64,000 bases of DNA from Moraxella sp. (GTDB taxonomy: Bacteria; Pseudomonadota; Gammaproteobacteria; Pseudomonadales; Moraxellaceae), in NCBI GenBank assembly GCA_030525825.1, contig JAUNDZ010000007.1, forward strand, positions 1-64,000, written 5' to 3'. Position numbers and translations under genes: made by a program. The notes below the pieces were generated by a model. That model was not told the DNA's origin. It was given only the letters and a program-made list of their open reading frames with translations, and ran no database searches. Every line of letters begins with the position of its first letter. Positions within the stretch are counted from its first letter, which is position 1. Shown one piece after another: positions 18,601-27,740 of the stretch.

Positions 18601-19563
18601 CTGGGGCAGATAATGCCAGTTTTTTAATAGCGTATTTCTGCCGTTCACACCCACAGACTTACGATAATCTTCATTGGCAAACTGCTCCACCGATGACACA
18701 TCGACCTGTGCAAAGTCTGCCACCGCTTGTGTTAGGCTGTCTATATACGACTCATCAATCTGCACCGCCTCATCATTAAACGGCACATTAAAAAAATTCA
18801 TGGCAAGTTTGACCGACTCATACGCCTGCTCGATGTCGTCAAATATGTTCTCATGGCGAATCATCTCATACAGCCTAGGGCTTTGGCTCATCATGTGTGC
18901 GTGTGCCTGACGCAGTCCGTCATGAATGATGGCGATGCTGATGTCGGTGCTGTCATACAGAATGTCTGCTTTGGGCTGATGCCCGATTTCGGCGGAGAAC
19001 TCTTTGAGCCATTTTTGAGCAAGGCTATCTAGCGTCCCCACAAACAGCTTATCCAAAGTCGCCAAAAGCAGACCCACACGGCGAATCGCATCATCAAAGG
19101 CAAGCACATCATCAGCCAAAAGATGCCCGATCAGATGCACATTGATGGGGTCGTCCGCCCCTGTGATGTTTGCCATTAAGGCAGCATCGACCAACTCGTC
19201 CACTCGCTCATTGATGGGTGTGGCGACATCAAACCAAGCTGCGTGCGTCTGCTGACGAGACTTTAACCACAAAAGATAGCGATAAAACACCGTCAGCCGC
19301 TCCAAGATACGCTCTTGCATCTCGGCAGCAGCAGCACGAGTAAAAGTCGTAGCAATCATACGCTCGGGCGTGTATTTTTCTTCGATGAGCAGTCTTAGGA
19401 TAATCCCTGTCAGCGTCCAAGTCTTGCCTGTACCTGCCGATGCTTCTATCAGATACGCTCCTTTTAGGGTGCAGGCGATGGCAGGTGGGATGTCCTGAGT
19501 GTTTGTGGTAGCTTGTATCGCCATTTCATTGATTACTTGCTTATTATCCATCTTATCGCTCAT
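15661..19563 (-). CDS. recB: Exodeoxyribonuclease V beta subunit RecB
   Basis: RecB carries the 3'-5' helicase and the only nuclease centre of RecBCD and loads RecA after Chi recognition. The 1300-residue product (E. coli 1180) shows Walker A EASAGTGKTWTLTG near residue 40, RMIATTFTRAAAAEMQERI, ILIDESQDVNGAQV, LLVGDPKQAIYRFRGGD, MMTIHKSKGLEFPIVYVIGL and YVALTRASEQMYVV. Near residues 1190-1215 it has the nuclease motif GEIDLVYEHDGRFFVVDYKS with the catalytic D and DYK. The start (19561-19563) overlaps the end of recC by 11 bases; another ATG four codons later is equally possible. Tight overlap implies coupled synthesis. Confidence 0.98.
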   Translation of the reverse strand: MSDKMDNKQVINEMAIQATTNTQDIPPAIACTLKGAYLIEASAGTGKTWTLTGIILRLLIEEKYTPERMIATTFTRAAAAEMQERILERLTVFYRYLLWLKSRQQTHAAWFDVATPINERVDELVDAALMANITGADDPINVHLIGHLLADDVLAFDDAIRRVGLLLATLDKLFVGTLDSLAQKWLKEFSAEIGHQPKADILYDSTDISIAIIHDGLRQAHAHMMSQSPRLYEMIRHENIFDDIEQAYESVKLAMNFFNVPFNDEAVQIDESYIDSLTQAVADFAQVDVSSVEQFANEDYRKSVGVNGRNTLLKNWHYLPQIVQTMQHGIAFIHHLDKSHITWISSVRQTLDKDNAFNKNHDETAKQLLMDFIKTWLTRLVAIYESISQIPTQYRAHLYKTLALEVRNKTPLWLENQGKTTFTIQMHRLNQALAGNPSLARHIRHHYPVILIDESQDVNGAQVELVEQVYLSYLIQQLNKDKPSRGFLLLVGDPKQAIYRFRGGDVANYNRMKNIGKTDSRTSIINQQLSLSVNRRSNRALIESLNAWFDDGSDEHGNLGDDIHYQTITAHNEHQRLSWQSGLKDNLPSHLGTHPFAMLHINADAKTPISQLLAWHINSLLQGGHTIDTQTGRRAICPADIAVLSYKTKPLLAVKDELDALNIPAIAAQEMNVFDTQAGHDLYALLSVCVEMGSVEKLSRLLTSSFFGMSLDEAMALLGVGDESDSRLKSQLFIYLSQVFERWQRHGVAAALNFALATHPFVNDGSLWLSVAVFGERYLADVWQIVELVGGQEHLQALAVVEWYRIQMNGSDVPDAHKRLPLPSESGVQMMTIHKSKGLEFPIVYVIGLDEAVSGNRTLFYPYTDERFNRRLSPMPIGQDGTDYQQLDLQESIDERKRLGYVALTRASEQMYVVAKDLSSRRNTHQRPLFLWCDCADSATLAMPSRMQGKMDWLNLAADDYIKESYQSNQMELIPIDYQPWDKVMRETMFYGAVQTSFTALISQLDKQTKELLATKPDYDELVALTDLQVAADDIPTHDDIRATFMRGVLAGDFLHQVLQKVDTKGDGREQLYNISRTVNEVARYLGVFDYMSQDAQQAMGLPTSDDKHTLHRQLVLWLNDVIHAPFAASGANLASMSATSSVREMGFLLGLKDGFGIDELNDAFKMYGDRPLTLTKDGTHQPLYRYLKGEIDLVYEHDGRFFVVDYKSNFLGNDIHAYHEQALMETMDKAGYWLQAAIYQVALHRLLKMRIKDYVGNEHRYLGAVEYLFLRGVADDVSLGRMVWQVPIGLVYRLDELFR

Positions 19564-22500
19564 CTTGGTTGAATGCTTGGATATTGTTCAGCAGCTCATC
19601 ATACAGCGGCATGATGAGCTGCCCTGCTGCTGCCAGTGCTTGCTGCGGACTACTTATACCAATGATGAGTGCATACACCCCATCTACCCAGTCATCAGAG
19701 ATGTCTGCCACATCTTGCCCCTTTGCCATCAGTAGGGCATTCATCGGGGTGAGCGTGATGGGCAGCTTTGAACCGAGTAGCATAAAGATGATAAAGTTTT
19801 GGAGCAGTTTTGCTGCTTTATCAGCTTGCACAGGCTGTAGCTCATAGGTGGATTGCTCTGCCAGACCTATTGGTTTTAGCTGATTAGACGCTTCTTTAAA
19901 CCGCCAGATACTCTTGCCACGCCCTTGTTGCTCATCGATTTGGCTGGTCTGTCGATGCACTTGCCATAGCAGATGATGCAGCCAAAAATCTATCAGACGC
20001 TCGGCTGACGCTCGGCTGACTGACAGGTTTCGCCACACAGTCTCGTCCGCTTGGGGTAAGTCTGCCAGTAGTTTTAGACGATGTGAACCAAGCGTCATCG
20101 GCACCGCTTGCTCACACAGTTTACTAAGCATCCTTGAGTACTGCTCTTTATCACAGGGCAAGGTGTCGCTTGATGCACCGCCAAGCTCGCCCACAAGCTC
20201 ATCAAACTGACCTGCCACAAACCTAAGCCCATCTTGTAGCACACTCATACGCACCACGCCTGCTGGCAGCAGTGCATCATGCCGCAAAGCGTGCAACTGG
20301 GTCAGCTCATCGTACCGCTGATGATTCATCGCATCGAATAACGCATTTAGGTTGATGTCCTGTATCGGCACGCCATCAAACACCCCTAATCGAAACACCT
20401 GCAATATCATCTGATTGAGCTGCCAGTTGCCCAGATTATCCAGCGACAAAGGCTCATTCGCTTCATCATCTGCCATCTCATCATCTAAGGCAAGTTTGCC
20501 TTGCAGGTAGGCTCTGGCAGGGGATTTGATGACATACAAAATCCTTTTGATGTCGATATAGTTTGGCACTTCGATGCGATACTCATTAAGCAACTCATCG
20601 ATGGCAAAGTCCGTGCCTACCTGCCCATTTGGCACATTAGCCATCAGCACATTCGCAATATGGCGTAGCTCATCGGCTGTCGGCAGAGTAATCATTGGCT
20701 TATCTAAGGCTAGGGTGGTATCTGGTGCATCAATCATATGGCGTACCTGTTGCCAAATCGGTGCAGGTGGCAGCTGTCGCCTTTGTTCGTGCTTGTTGGC
20801 ATCAATCAGCCCATACAGATACGAGCCAAAGCTCTCATCAGAAGTATCCGCCTGTTTTGACTTATAAAACACCCCCTGCTCAAAGCTGGTGGCGTGATGA
20901 TAAGTCATCAAATGCTTGGCAATCAGCTCAGGCAGCATACCGCCAAGCGTCGCCAACGCTTCATCTTGGGCATTCTCCACCTGCCAATCTACTTCGGATT
21001 TTAAAAACTCAATCAGCTCCCCCACAGGCGATGCAGGCAATAGTATCGTGCCACCATCAAGGCTGATACCTTGATAAAAAATCGCACAGGCATCTTTGGT
21101 ACAAAGCAGTGCATCCAAAAACGCCCCATTATCATCGTCTTCATTCGTGCGGTCGCCACGGCGTTTTAGCCCTGCTTTCATCAAATCCAGCCGAGCGTTC
21201 CTATCTTGTCTTGGAAAGGCGGACAAATCCATGCCCAGCATGATGGTCAGCCCAAATGGAATGCTGCGAAGCGTCCCAAATCTTGCCACCGTAATCACCC
21301 CTGATGGCTCGGCTGAGATTGCCTGCATGCCCACCGCTGTACTCAGACTGTCTAGCACAAATTCAAGGCTCAATCGGATGTCATCTTGCAAGGCATAAGC
21401 CCCTTGATGATGGGTGCGTTTGTGGTAGTTGGTGTTCGCCCTTAGGCTGGATAACATGGCGTTTTTTGCTTCAAAAATGGCTCGCATCTGCGTGCTTTGC
21501 TTGACGGCATAAAAATAAGTATCAATGACTTCACTTTCTATCTTATGCAGCCATGTTTGGGCGGTATCCACTTTTTGATAATCACTACCAAACCGCCCCA
21601 ACGCTTCATACATCAGGCACAATGCCGAGACGATGGGTTCGTCATTAAGACTGATGCCCCCCAGTGGCAAGGTCGCTTCTGATGCGTGGATATTTTGCCA
21701 GACAAAGGGGTATAACACATCGCTTGGCTGCTTGGCATCTGGGGCGATAAATCCCATGACAATGCGGTCAAGGGCATAACTAAAAGTATAGCGATAATCG
21801 GTGTCGGTGTCGTGCAGGGTGCTGCTTAGATGCTGGGCGTTAAACCCCCGTTTAAAGCCTGCTTGCATCAAAAGCTCTCTGGCTCGGTAAGCATCATCAA
21901 AACTTAGATGAAAATTCTCATACACGGCAGGATTCATCAGCCATTCATAAAATTCGTCCGCATAAAAACGAGCGTCTTTTGCCCCAAGCAGCCGATAAAA
22001 ACCGATAATCGCCGCCATCAGCTCATCGATACTGCGGTCAGTGATGCCTGTAATCTTGACAGGCAGTCTTAGCCCATCCGCCCCCACCCCATCAACAAAC
22101 ACCGAGCGAATGACACTTTGAGCAGCATCGACATCAGGCAATAAAATCACCACATCCGACAGCTGTCTTTTGCCATCGGCATATTCGGTGTTAAGATACT
22201 TGGCAATCATCGTGCGTGCCACTTCAAGCTGTCTTTTTAGGCTGTGGCAGGCATGAATGCTAAGCTCAGGCAGGGCATCGGTCTGCTTGTCCGTTAGGGT
22301 TATGATGGGTTTTTGGTGGGTTTTGTTGCCCAAGACAGCCAGCATCTCGCCCATCGCCACGCCATCATCGCTCTCGCCAAGCATCAAGATGTCTTGTTTT
22401 AATCTGCTTAAAATGCCATCGCCCACATTTGGGACAAATTTATCCTGCCAATCCGCCCAAAACGCATCGTTTTGATGGCTTGTCTGCTGTGATAGATTGA

Positions 22501-23629
22501 CAGGCGTCGCCCCATCTTGACCATCATGAACGCCTTGATAATAAAACTCGCCCCCAGACATATCCGCCAACATGGCAAAGGTCTCACGAGATTCTTTACC
22601 AAGTCTTGACAGCAGCCCATGCCCATAGTCCTTTAAATAGACGGTGTGCGGCTTGATGATGCGTTGGGTTGTAAGCCAGTTTTTATCCACGATGTCCGCC
22701 CAGAACATTCGTGATGGGTTAAAGTGTAGCAGTCGCACATTGATGATGCGTGATAATCGCTTTAAAAATAAAAGCTCCACCTGCGGTATCTGCTGCACCG
22801 TAAACAGATACAAATCCTTGGGCAGCTCATCAATCGCCTGCTGCCTGACCGTCTCGCCACGCCTGCTTTCAAGCACCGCCCAGAACCGCTCTTCTAGCTG
22901 CTCACGGTATTCATACACTTCATAAAACAGCGTCTGCCACAGATAGCGAAGCAGCCTCTCAAGCGATTCATAATGCTCAAACAGCCAAGGCGGCGTCTCA
23001 TCGCCCTGCCCAAACTCATCGCCAAATTTATCTTTTTGGCGTATCATCTCTTCAACCGATACAGGCAATGGCAAACCCACTGACCAAGCGTGCAGCCACT
23101 CAGGGCGATGCGTTAGGTAACGGACATAGACTTTGGCGAGCTCATCGCACGCCTGCCATAGACGCTGCGGCTCTATGGCATAGCCACCTTGTGCCGTCTT
23201 GTCTGACAGCGGCTTGAATAAAAAATGCAGCACATGACCATCATCATCGATGATTTGGGTAAGCATCTGCCCTGCCATCTCATTTAAAAAACCAAACAGT
23301 CGCCAACGCATGACCGAGCCAGACAGCACCGCCACTTCAGGGACTGCCAGTGCGTCATGCTCGCTATGCTTTGCATCAACATTCAGCACCTTGCCAATCA
23401 TCTGCCATTGATACTGCCCCCAAAACTGTGCCGTCAAAAGCGTGCTAATCCCTGCTCGCATGGCGACTTCCTTGTTTAGCCAATCGCCCAGCACCATCGA
23501 TGGCACGATGACGGTAAAAGGACTAAAAATCGCCTCGGACAAGCTGCCATACCGCTCGTTTTGTTCATAAAACTCGATGAGCTGACCGACTAGCGTGTCC
23601 GTGTCGTTGGATTGGATGATTTGAAACAT
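19553..23629 (-). CDS. recC: Exodeoxyribonuclease V gamma subunit RecC
   Basis: RecC is the helicase-dead scaffold of RecBCD that splits the DNA strands and recognises Chi. The 1358-residue protein is larger than the E. coli one (1122) but begins and proceeds as expected: FQIIQSNDTDTLVGQLIEF, then a VPSMVLGDWLNKEVAMRAGI block, ISTLLTAQFWGQYQW, SIHACHSLKRQLEV and GVITVARFGTLRSIPFGL. The open frame extends 21 codons upstream, but MFQIIQS aligns with the family start; the ribosome binding site there is weak. It heads the operon recC-recB-recD and lacks the ptrA gene found between recC and recB in enterics. Confidence 0.96.
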   Translation of the reverse strand: MFQIIQSNDTDTLVGQLIEFYEQNERYGSLSEAIFSPFTVIVPSMVLGDWLNKEVAMRAGISTLLTAQFWGQYQWQMIGKVLNVDAKHSEHDALAVPEVAVLSGSVMRWRLFGFLNEMAGQMLTQIIDDDGHVLHFLFKPLSDKTAQGGYAIEPQRLWQACDELAKVYVRYLTHRPEWLHAWSVGLPLPVSVEEMIRQKDKFGDEFGQGDETPPWLFEHYESLERLLRYLWQTLFYEVYEYREQLEERFWAVLESRRGETVRQQAIDELPKDLYLFTVQQIPQVELLFLKRLSRIINVRLLHFNPSRMFWADIVDKNWLTTQRIIKPHTVYLKDYGHGLLSRLGKESRETFAMLADMSGGEFYYQGVHDGQDGATPVNLSQQTSHQNDAFWADWQDKFVPNVGDGILSRLKQDILMLGESDDGVAMGEMLAVLGNKTHQKPIITLTDKQTDALPELSIHACHSLKRQLEVARTMIAKYLNTEYADGKRQLSDVVILLPDVDAAQSVIRSVFVDGVGADGLRLPVKITGITDRSIDELMAAIIGFYRLLGAKDARFYADEFYEWLMNPAVYENFHLSFDDAYRARELLMQAGFKRGFNAQHLSSTLHDTDTDYRYTFSYALDRIVMGFIAPDAKQPSDVLYPFVWQNIHASEATLPLGGISLNDEPIVSALCLMYEALGRFGSDYQKVDTAQTWLHKIESEVIDTYFYAVKQSTQMRAIFEAKNAMLSSLRANTNYHKRTHHQGAYALQDDIRLSLEFVLDSLSTAVGMQAISAEPSGVITVARFGTLRSIPFGLTIMLGMDLSAFPRQDRNARLDLMKAGLKRRGDRTNEDDDNGAFLDALLCTKDACAIFYQGISLDGGTILLPASPVGELIEFLKSEVDWQVENAQDEALATLGGMLPELIAKHLMTYHHATSFEQGVFYKSKQADTSDESFGSYLYGLIDANKHEQRRQLPPAPIWQQVRHMIDAPDTTLALDKPMITLPTADELRHIANVLMANVPNGQVGTDFAIDELLNEYRIEVPNYIDIKRILYVIKSPARAYLQGKLALDDEMADDEANEPLSLDNLGNWQLNQMILQVFRLGVFDGVPIQDINLNALFDAMNHQRYDELTQLHALRHDALLPAGVVRMSVLQDGLRFVAGQFDELVGELGGASSDTLPCDKEQYSRMLSKLCEQAVPMTLGSHRLKLLADLPQADETVWRNLSVSRASAERLIDFWLHHLLWQVHRQTSQIDEQQGRGKSIWRFKEASNQLKPIGLAEQSTYELQPVQADKAAKLLQNFIIFMLLGSKLPITLTPMNALLMAKGQDVADISDDWVDGVYALIIGISSPQQALAAAGQLIMPLYDELLNNIQAFNQDER

Positions 23630-23855
23630 GGTTTTTGATGGCGAATCTAAAAAATAAGCTAGATTGTACCTTGATTTGGGGGATTTCGCCATTAAAATAA
23701 TAGCCTAAAAGCACCCAGATGAATACCGAAGTCATGAGCAAACCATAAAACACCCAAACATTCACACCACTCAAACCCACATTGACGCCCATTGGCAGTT
23801 TTGCCAAAAACAGACACATCAAAAAAACTAGCCCAAAAAAAGATATTTCAACCAA
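23565..23855 (-). CDS. Possible small membrane protein overlapping the recC start
   Basis: A frame of 96 codons on the same strand as recC. The first ~55 residues are two hydrophobic segments (LVFLMCLFLAKL and GVNVWVFYGLLMTSVFIWVLLGYYF), and the tail then runs 65 bases into recC in another frame. It starts with TTG, with AAGGG 4 bases before it. The composition looks like a membrane protein, but antisense AT-rich sequence often imitates this, and the region also carries the dnaE promoter on the other strand. I report it only as a candidate. Apart from it and the dnaE -10 box, the gap 23630-23931 shows nothing. Confidence 0.28.
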   Translation of the reverse strand: MVEISFFGLVFLMCLFLAKLPMGVNVGLSGVNVWVFYGLLMTSVFIWVLLGYYFNGEIPQIKVQSSLFFRFAIKNHVSNHPIQRHGHASRSAHRVL

Positions 23856-23881
23856 CCCTTAAAAAAACCGCCAATCAATGC

Positions 23882-23887
23882 TATAAT
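23882..23887 (+). promoter_or_regulatory. Likely -10 box of dnaE
   Basis: TATAAT 45 bases before the dnaE start. TTAAAA at 23859 with a 17-base spacer is a weak -35 candidate. AAAGGA at 23921-23926 is the ribosome binding site. Confidence 0.5.
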
Positions 23888-23931
23888 TTATCTTTTTTAT
23901 GCTTAACATTTAGCAAAATCAAAGGACATTC

Positions 23932-26900
23932 ATGGCATTTGTGCATTTGGGCGTACACAGCGAGTTCGCCATCGTTGATTCCATCGTGCGTATCAAAGAG
24001 CTGGTCAAAGCCGCCAAAGCAGACGGTCAGACCGCATTGGGCTTGGCAGACTTAAACAATATGTTCGCTGTGGTCAAGTTCTACAAGGCATGTACCGCTG
24101 CTGGCATCAAGCCCATCATCGGACTAGAAGCCACCATTGGCGATGCCATCGACCATCAAGCCCAAGAAAATGCCCACACCGTCATGCTCTATGCCATGAA
24201 TAATGACGGCTACAAAAACCTACTTCGCCTACTGTCAGATGCCTACACCAGCCGCCCCATGCACGATAATGGCACGGTAGCCATTGCCACCCCCATCATC
24301 ACCAAAGACGCCCTATTTGAACGAAATAGCGGCATCATCGCCATCTTGACCGACCGCTCCGAGACCGCCATCGCCCTAAAAAGCACGCACCCAGAGTCAT
24401 TCGCTACTGCTGTCAAGCCATGGCAAGATGTCTTTGGCGACCGCCTATATCTAGGCATCAAACGCACTCATAGCACGGACAACGACTACAATCGCCAAGC
24501 CATCATACATGGCTCAAAAGCAGGGATTGCCATCATCGCTCATAATGATGTGCGATTTTTAAACCCTGTGCCAGAAGGTGCAAATCTGGGCAAAGACGAC
24601 GAGATTAGTAGCGACTTTGATGCCCACGAAGCCCGAGTCTGTATTGCCACAGGCTACACCCTAGACGACCCAAATCGACCCAGAAACTACACCCAAGAGC
24701 AGTATTTTCGCACACAAGATGAAATGGCAGCACTATTTGCTGACATTCCGCAGGTCATCGAAAACACAAGCCTACTTGCTTCTCGCTGTAATGTCAGCCT
24801 AACGCTTGGCATCAATGTTCTGCCCGATTTCCCCATTCCAGATGGCGAGACGATTGAGAGCTTTTTTAGAAAGGTGAGTGCCGAAGGTCTGGATCAGCGA
24901 CTGGCTAAGCTCTACCCCATTGACAGCAGAGATGACTCATGGGACGAGATTTTTAAGAGCTATCAAGACCGCCTAAATTATGAGTTGGACATCATCTTAA
25001 AGATGGGGTTTCCAGGGTATTTTCTCATCGTCATGGACTTTATCCGCTGGGCAAAGGCAAACGGCGTGCCTGTCGGACCAGGGCGTGGCTCAGGGGCGGG
25101 CTCACTTGTGGCGTACAGCCTAAACATCACCGACCTTGACCCGCTAGAATACGACTTGCTGTTTGAACGCTTCTTAAACCCTGAGCGAGTGTCGATGCCC
25201 GACTTTGATATCGACTTTTGTATCGAAGGGCGAGACCGTGTCATCGACTATGTAGGTCGCACCTACGGTCGTCAGGCGGTCTCACAAATCATCACCTTTG
25301 GTACGATGGCGGCTCGTGCGGTGGTGCGTGATGTGGCTCGTGTGCAGGGCAAGCCTTTGGGTCTGGCTGACAAGATGTCAAAACTCATCCCAAAGACCCC
25401 TGGCATCTCACTGGCTGATGCCATCAAAGAAGAGCAGCAGCTCCAAGAACTCCTAAAAGACGGCTCCACCCACCCAGACCATGATGCCGCCAAAGAAATT
25501 TGGGACATGGCAGAGAAGCTCGAAGGCTTGACCCGAAATGTCGGCAAGCACGCAGGTGGCGTACTCATCGCCCCCAATCGCATCAGTGATTTTAGTGCGG
25601 TGTACTGTGATGACGAAGGACACCCTGTCAGTCAGTTTGATAAAGACGATGTCGAAGCGGTCGGCTTGGTAAAGTTTGACTTCTTGGGACTGCGTAACCT
25701 AACGGTCATTCAAGCAGCGGTGGACAACATCAACATCACTCGTGCCAAGCTCGGTCAAGAGCCCATTGACCTAGAAAAACTCCCCTTAGACGACAAAGAT
25801 GTCTATGAGTCCGTACTGCAATCTGGTAATACCACCGCTGTATTCCAGCTTGAAAGTTCAGGCATGAAAAAATACCTAAAACAGCTCAAACCCTCCAACA
25901 TCGAAGATGTGATTGCGATGTGTGCCTTATACCGTCCAGGTCCGCTAGAATCAGGCATGGTAACCGACTTCATCGACCGCAAGCACGGCATCCAAGAGCC
26001 TGCCTACCCACACCCAGACTTTCAGCACGAGTGGTTAGAACCCCCACTCAAAGCCACCTACGGCGTCATCGTCTATCAAGAACAAGTCATGCAAATCGCT
26101 CAGGTACTCTCAGGCTATACACTAGGCGGTGCTGATATGCTACGCCGTGCCATGGGTAAGAAAAAACCTGAAGAGATGGCAAAACAGCGAAGTATCTTTG
26201 TTGATGGTGCCATCGGTCAAGGCGTGTCAGGCGAGCTGGCAGGTCAGATATTTGACTTGGTGGAGAAGTTTGCAGGTTATGGCTTTAACAAATCACACTC
26301 CGCCGCTTATGGCGTGCTTGCCTATCAGACCGCCTATTTAAAATACTACTACCCTGCCGAATTCATGGCAGCCGTCTTGACATCGGAGATGGACGACACC
26401 GACACCATCGTCTTTTTGATTGCTGATTGTAAAGACAACTTTGGTTTGTCTGTTATCCCACCCAGTGTAAACCACAGCGACTGGCGATTTGTGGTAAAAG
26501 ACGATAAGACCATCATTTATGGTCTTGGTGCTGTCAAGGGCGTGGGCGAAGATGCCGTTGCTAGCATTGTCAAGGCACGAAAAGACGGTTCATTTAAAGA
26601 CCTTTATGATTTTTGTAATCGTGTGGACATCAAAAAAGTCGGCAAACGAGCCTTAGAAGCCCTAATCTGTGCAGGCTGTTTTGATGACTTAGCCCCACAC
26701 ATCAAGCCAAATTTTGCCGCCCAAGAGCAACGCCATCACATCCGTGGCGGACTGTGGGAGCAGTTGCCTGCCGCCATGCAGGTCGCTGAGCAAAACCGCC
26801 AAAACGAGCTGGCTGGTACTTTTGATTTATTCGGTGAAGTCGATGACGGCTTGTCTGTCGCACCAGAGTTGCCCGATGTCATCTGGGGCGACCAAACTCG

Positions 26901-27684
26901 TCTAAAAGGCGAAAAAGACACGCTGGGGCTTTATTTGACAGGACATCCGCTGGATAAATACCGAGACGAACTCAAAAAATACACCAATATTAGCCATCTG
27001 TCCGAGCTGTCAGACACAGGCTACAATAAATACATACGAGTGGCAGGTTTGGTCATCGATGTCGCCAACTTCGGCAACCGAGTCGCCATCACACTAGATG
27101 ATGGCAGCTGCCGTGTGGAGGTTAGTTGCTTCACCGATAAATTCAACCAACTAAAATCCGTACTTGAAGCCAAAACCCCAAACGCCACCGAACTCAAAAA
27201 AATCGCCAAAGAAGACTGGGAGATGCTGCCTGACCTAAATGGCGTTGTCATCATTGCTAAATTAAGCGTGCGTGAGTCTGATGGGCGTATCTTTGCCAGA
27301 ATGCAGGATGCCATGACGCTTACCCAAGCACGCTTAAAGCACTTAAAATCAGTAAATATCAAGCTGCACGCCCACGACACCAAGACACTATCAGGCATCA
27401 TCTCACTACTCAAAGAAAACAGTCCGCCTGATGATGCTCTCATCAACTTTGGAGTCCAAGAAGACATCGAAGACGCCATCGCTTATGACGAAGAAGGCAA
27501 CGAGCTTATCGCATCGACCCCCACATTCATCAAAGATGGCTGCCTGCCTGTGTCGCTGTTTTTGTACGATGAATGCAGCATCTCTCGACTGCTCGTGAAT
27601 GAGCGGTTCCGACTACATCCCAGCGATAAGATCATCAGTGGCTTGCAGGCACTATTGCCACCTGAGAATATATTACTAAAATGA
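23932..27684 (+). CDS. dnaE: DNA polymerase III alpha subunit
   Basis: DnaE is the replicative polymerase. The product of 1250 residues (E. coli 1160) has the N-terminal PHP domain (FVHLGVHSEFAIVDS...GLADLNNMFAVVKFY), the polymerase palm with the metal-binding aspartates in PDFDIDFCIEGRDRVIDYV and QFDKDDVEAVGLVKFDFLGL, GPGRGSGAGSLVAYSL, CALYRPGPLESGM, FAGYGFNKSHSAAYGVLAYQ, a helix-hairpin-helix region, and a C-terminal OB fold around YIRVAGLVIDVANFGNRVA. It has its own promoter region and is probably followed by trmJ, 56 bases downstream. Confidence 0.99.
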   Translation: MAFVHLGVHSEFAIVDSIVRIKELVKAAKADGQTALGLADLNNMFAVVKFYKACTAAGIKPIIGLEATIGDAIDHQAQENAHTVMLYAMNNDGYKNLLRLLSDAYTSRPMHDNGTVAIATPIITKDALFERNSGIIAILTDRSETAIALKSTHPESFATAVKPWQDVFGDRLYLGIKRTHSTDNDYNRQAIIHGSKAGIAIIAHNDVRFLNPVPEGANLGKDDEISSDFDAHEARVCIATGYTLDDPNRPRNYTQEQYFRTQDEMAALFADIPQVIENTSLLASRCNVSLTLGINVLPDFPIPDGETIESFFRKVSAEGLDQRLAKLYPIDSRDDSWDEIFKSYQDRLNYELDIILKMGFPGYFLIVMDFIRWAKANGVPVGPGRGSGAGSLVAYSLNITDLDPLEYDLLFERFLNPERVSMPDFDIDFCIEGRDRVIDYVGRTYGRQAVSQIITFGTMAARAVVRDVARVQGKPLGLADKMSKLIPKTPGISLADAIKEEQQLQELLKDGSTHPDHDAAKEIWDMAEKLEGLTRNVGKHAGGVLIAPNRISDFSAVYCDDEGHPVSQFDKDDVEAVGLVKFDFLGLRNLTVIQAAVDNINITRAKLGQEPIDLEKLPLDDKDVYESVLQSGNTTAVFQLESSGMKKYLKQLKPSNIEDVIAMCALYRPGPLESGMVTDFIDRKHGIQEPAYPHPDFQHEWLEPPLKATYGVIVYQEQVMQIAQVLSGYTLGGADMLRRAMGKKKPEEMAKQRSIFVDGAIGQGVSGELAGQIFDLVEKFAGYGFNKSHSAAYGVLAYQTAYLKYYYPAEFMAAVLTSEMDDTDTIVFLIADCKDNFGLSVIPPSVNHSDWRFVVKDDKTIIYGLGAVKGVGEDAVASIVKARKDGSFKDLYDFCNRVDIKKVGKRALEALICAGCFDDLAPHIKPNFAAQEQRHHIRGGLWEQLPAAMQVAEQNRQNELAGTFDLFGEVDDGLSVAPELPDVIWGDQTRLKGEKDTLGLYLTGHPLDKYRDELKKYTNISHLSELSDTGYNKYIRVAGLVIDVANFGNRVAITLDDGSCRVEVSCFTDKFNQLKSVLEAKTPNATELKKIAKEDWEMLPDLNGVVIIAKLSVRESDGRIFARMQDAMTLTQARLKHLKSVNIKLHAHDTKTLSGIISLLKENSPPDDALINFGVQEDIEDAIAYDEEGNELIASTPTFIKDGCLPVSLFLYDECSISRLLVNERFRLHPSDKIISGLQALLPPENILLK

Positions 27685-27740
27685 TGAATACAGGCAACCA
27701 CCAAGACAACCAGAAACCATTTTAACACAGTGATGACTTC

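Noticed and set aside
16393..18627. Several long plus-strand frames opposite recB
   Set aside because: They are shadows of recB, with no start signals and low-complexity composition typical for antisense frames.
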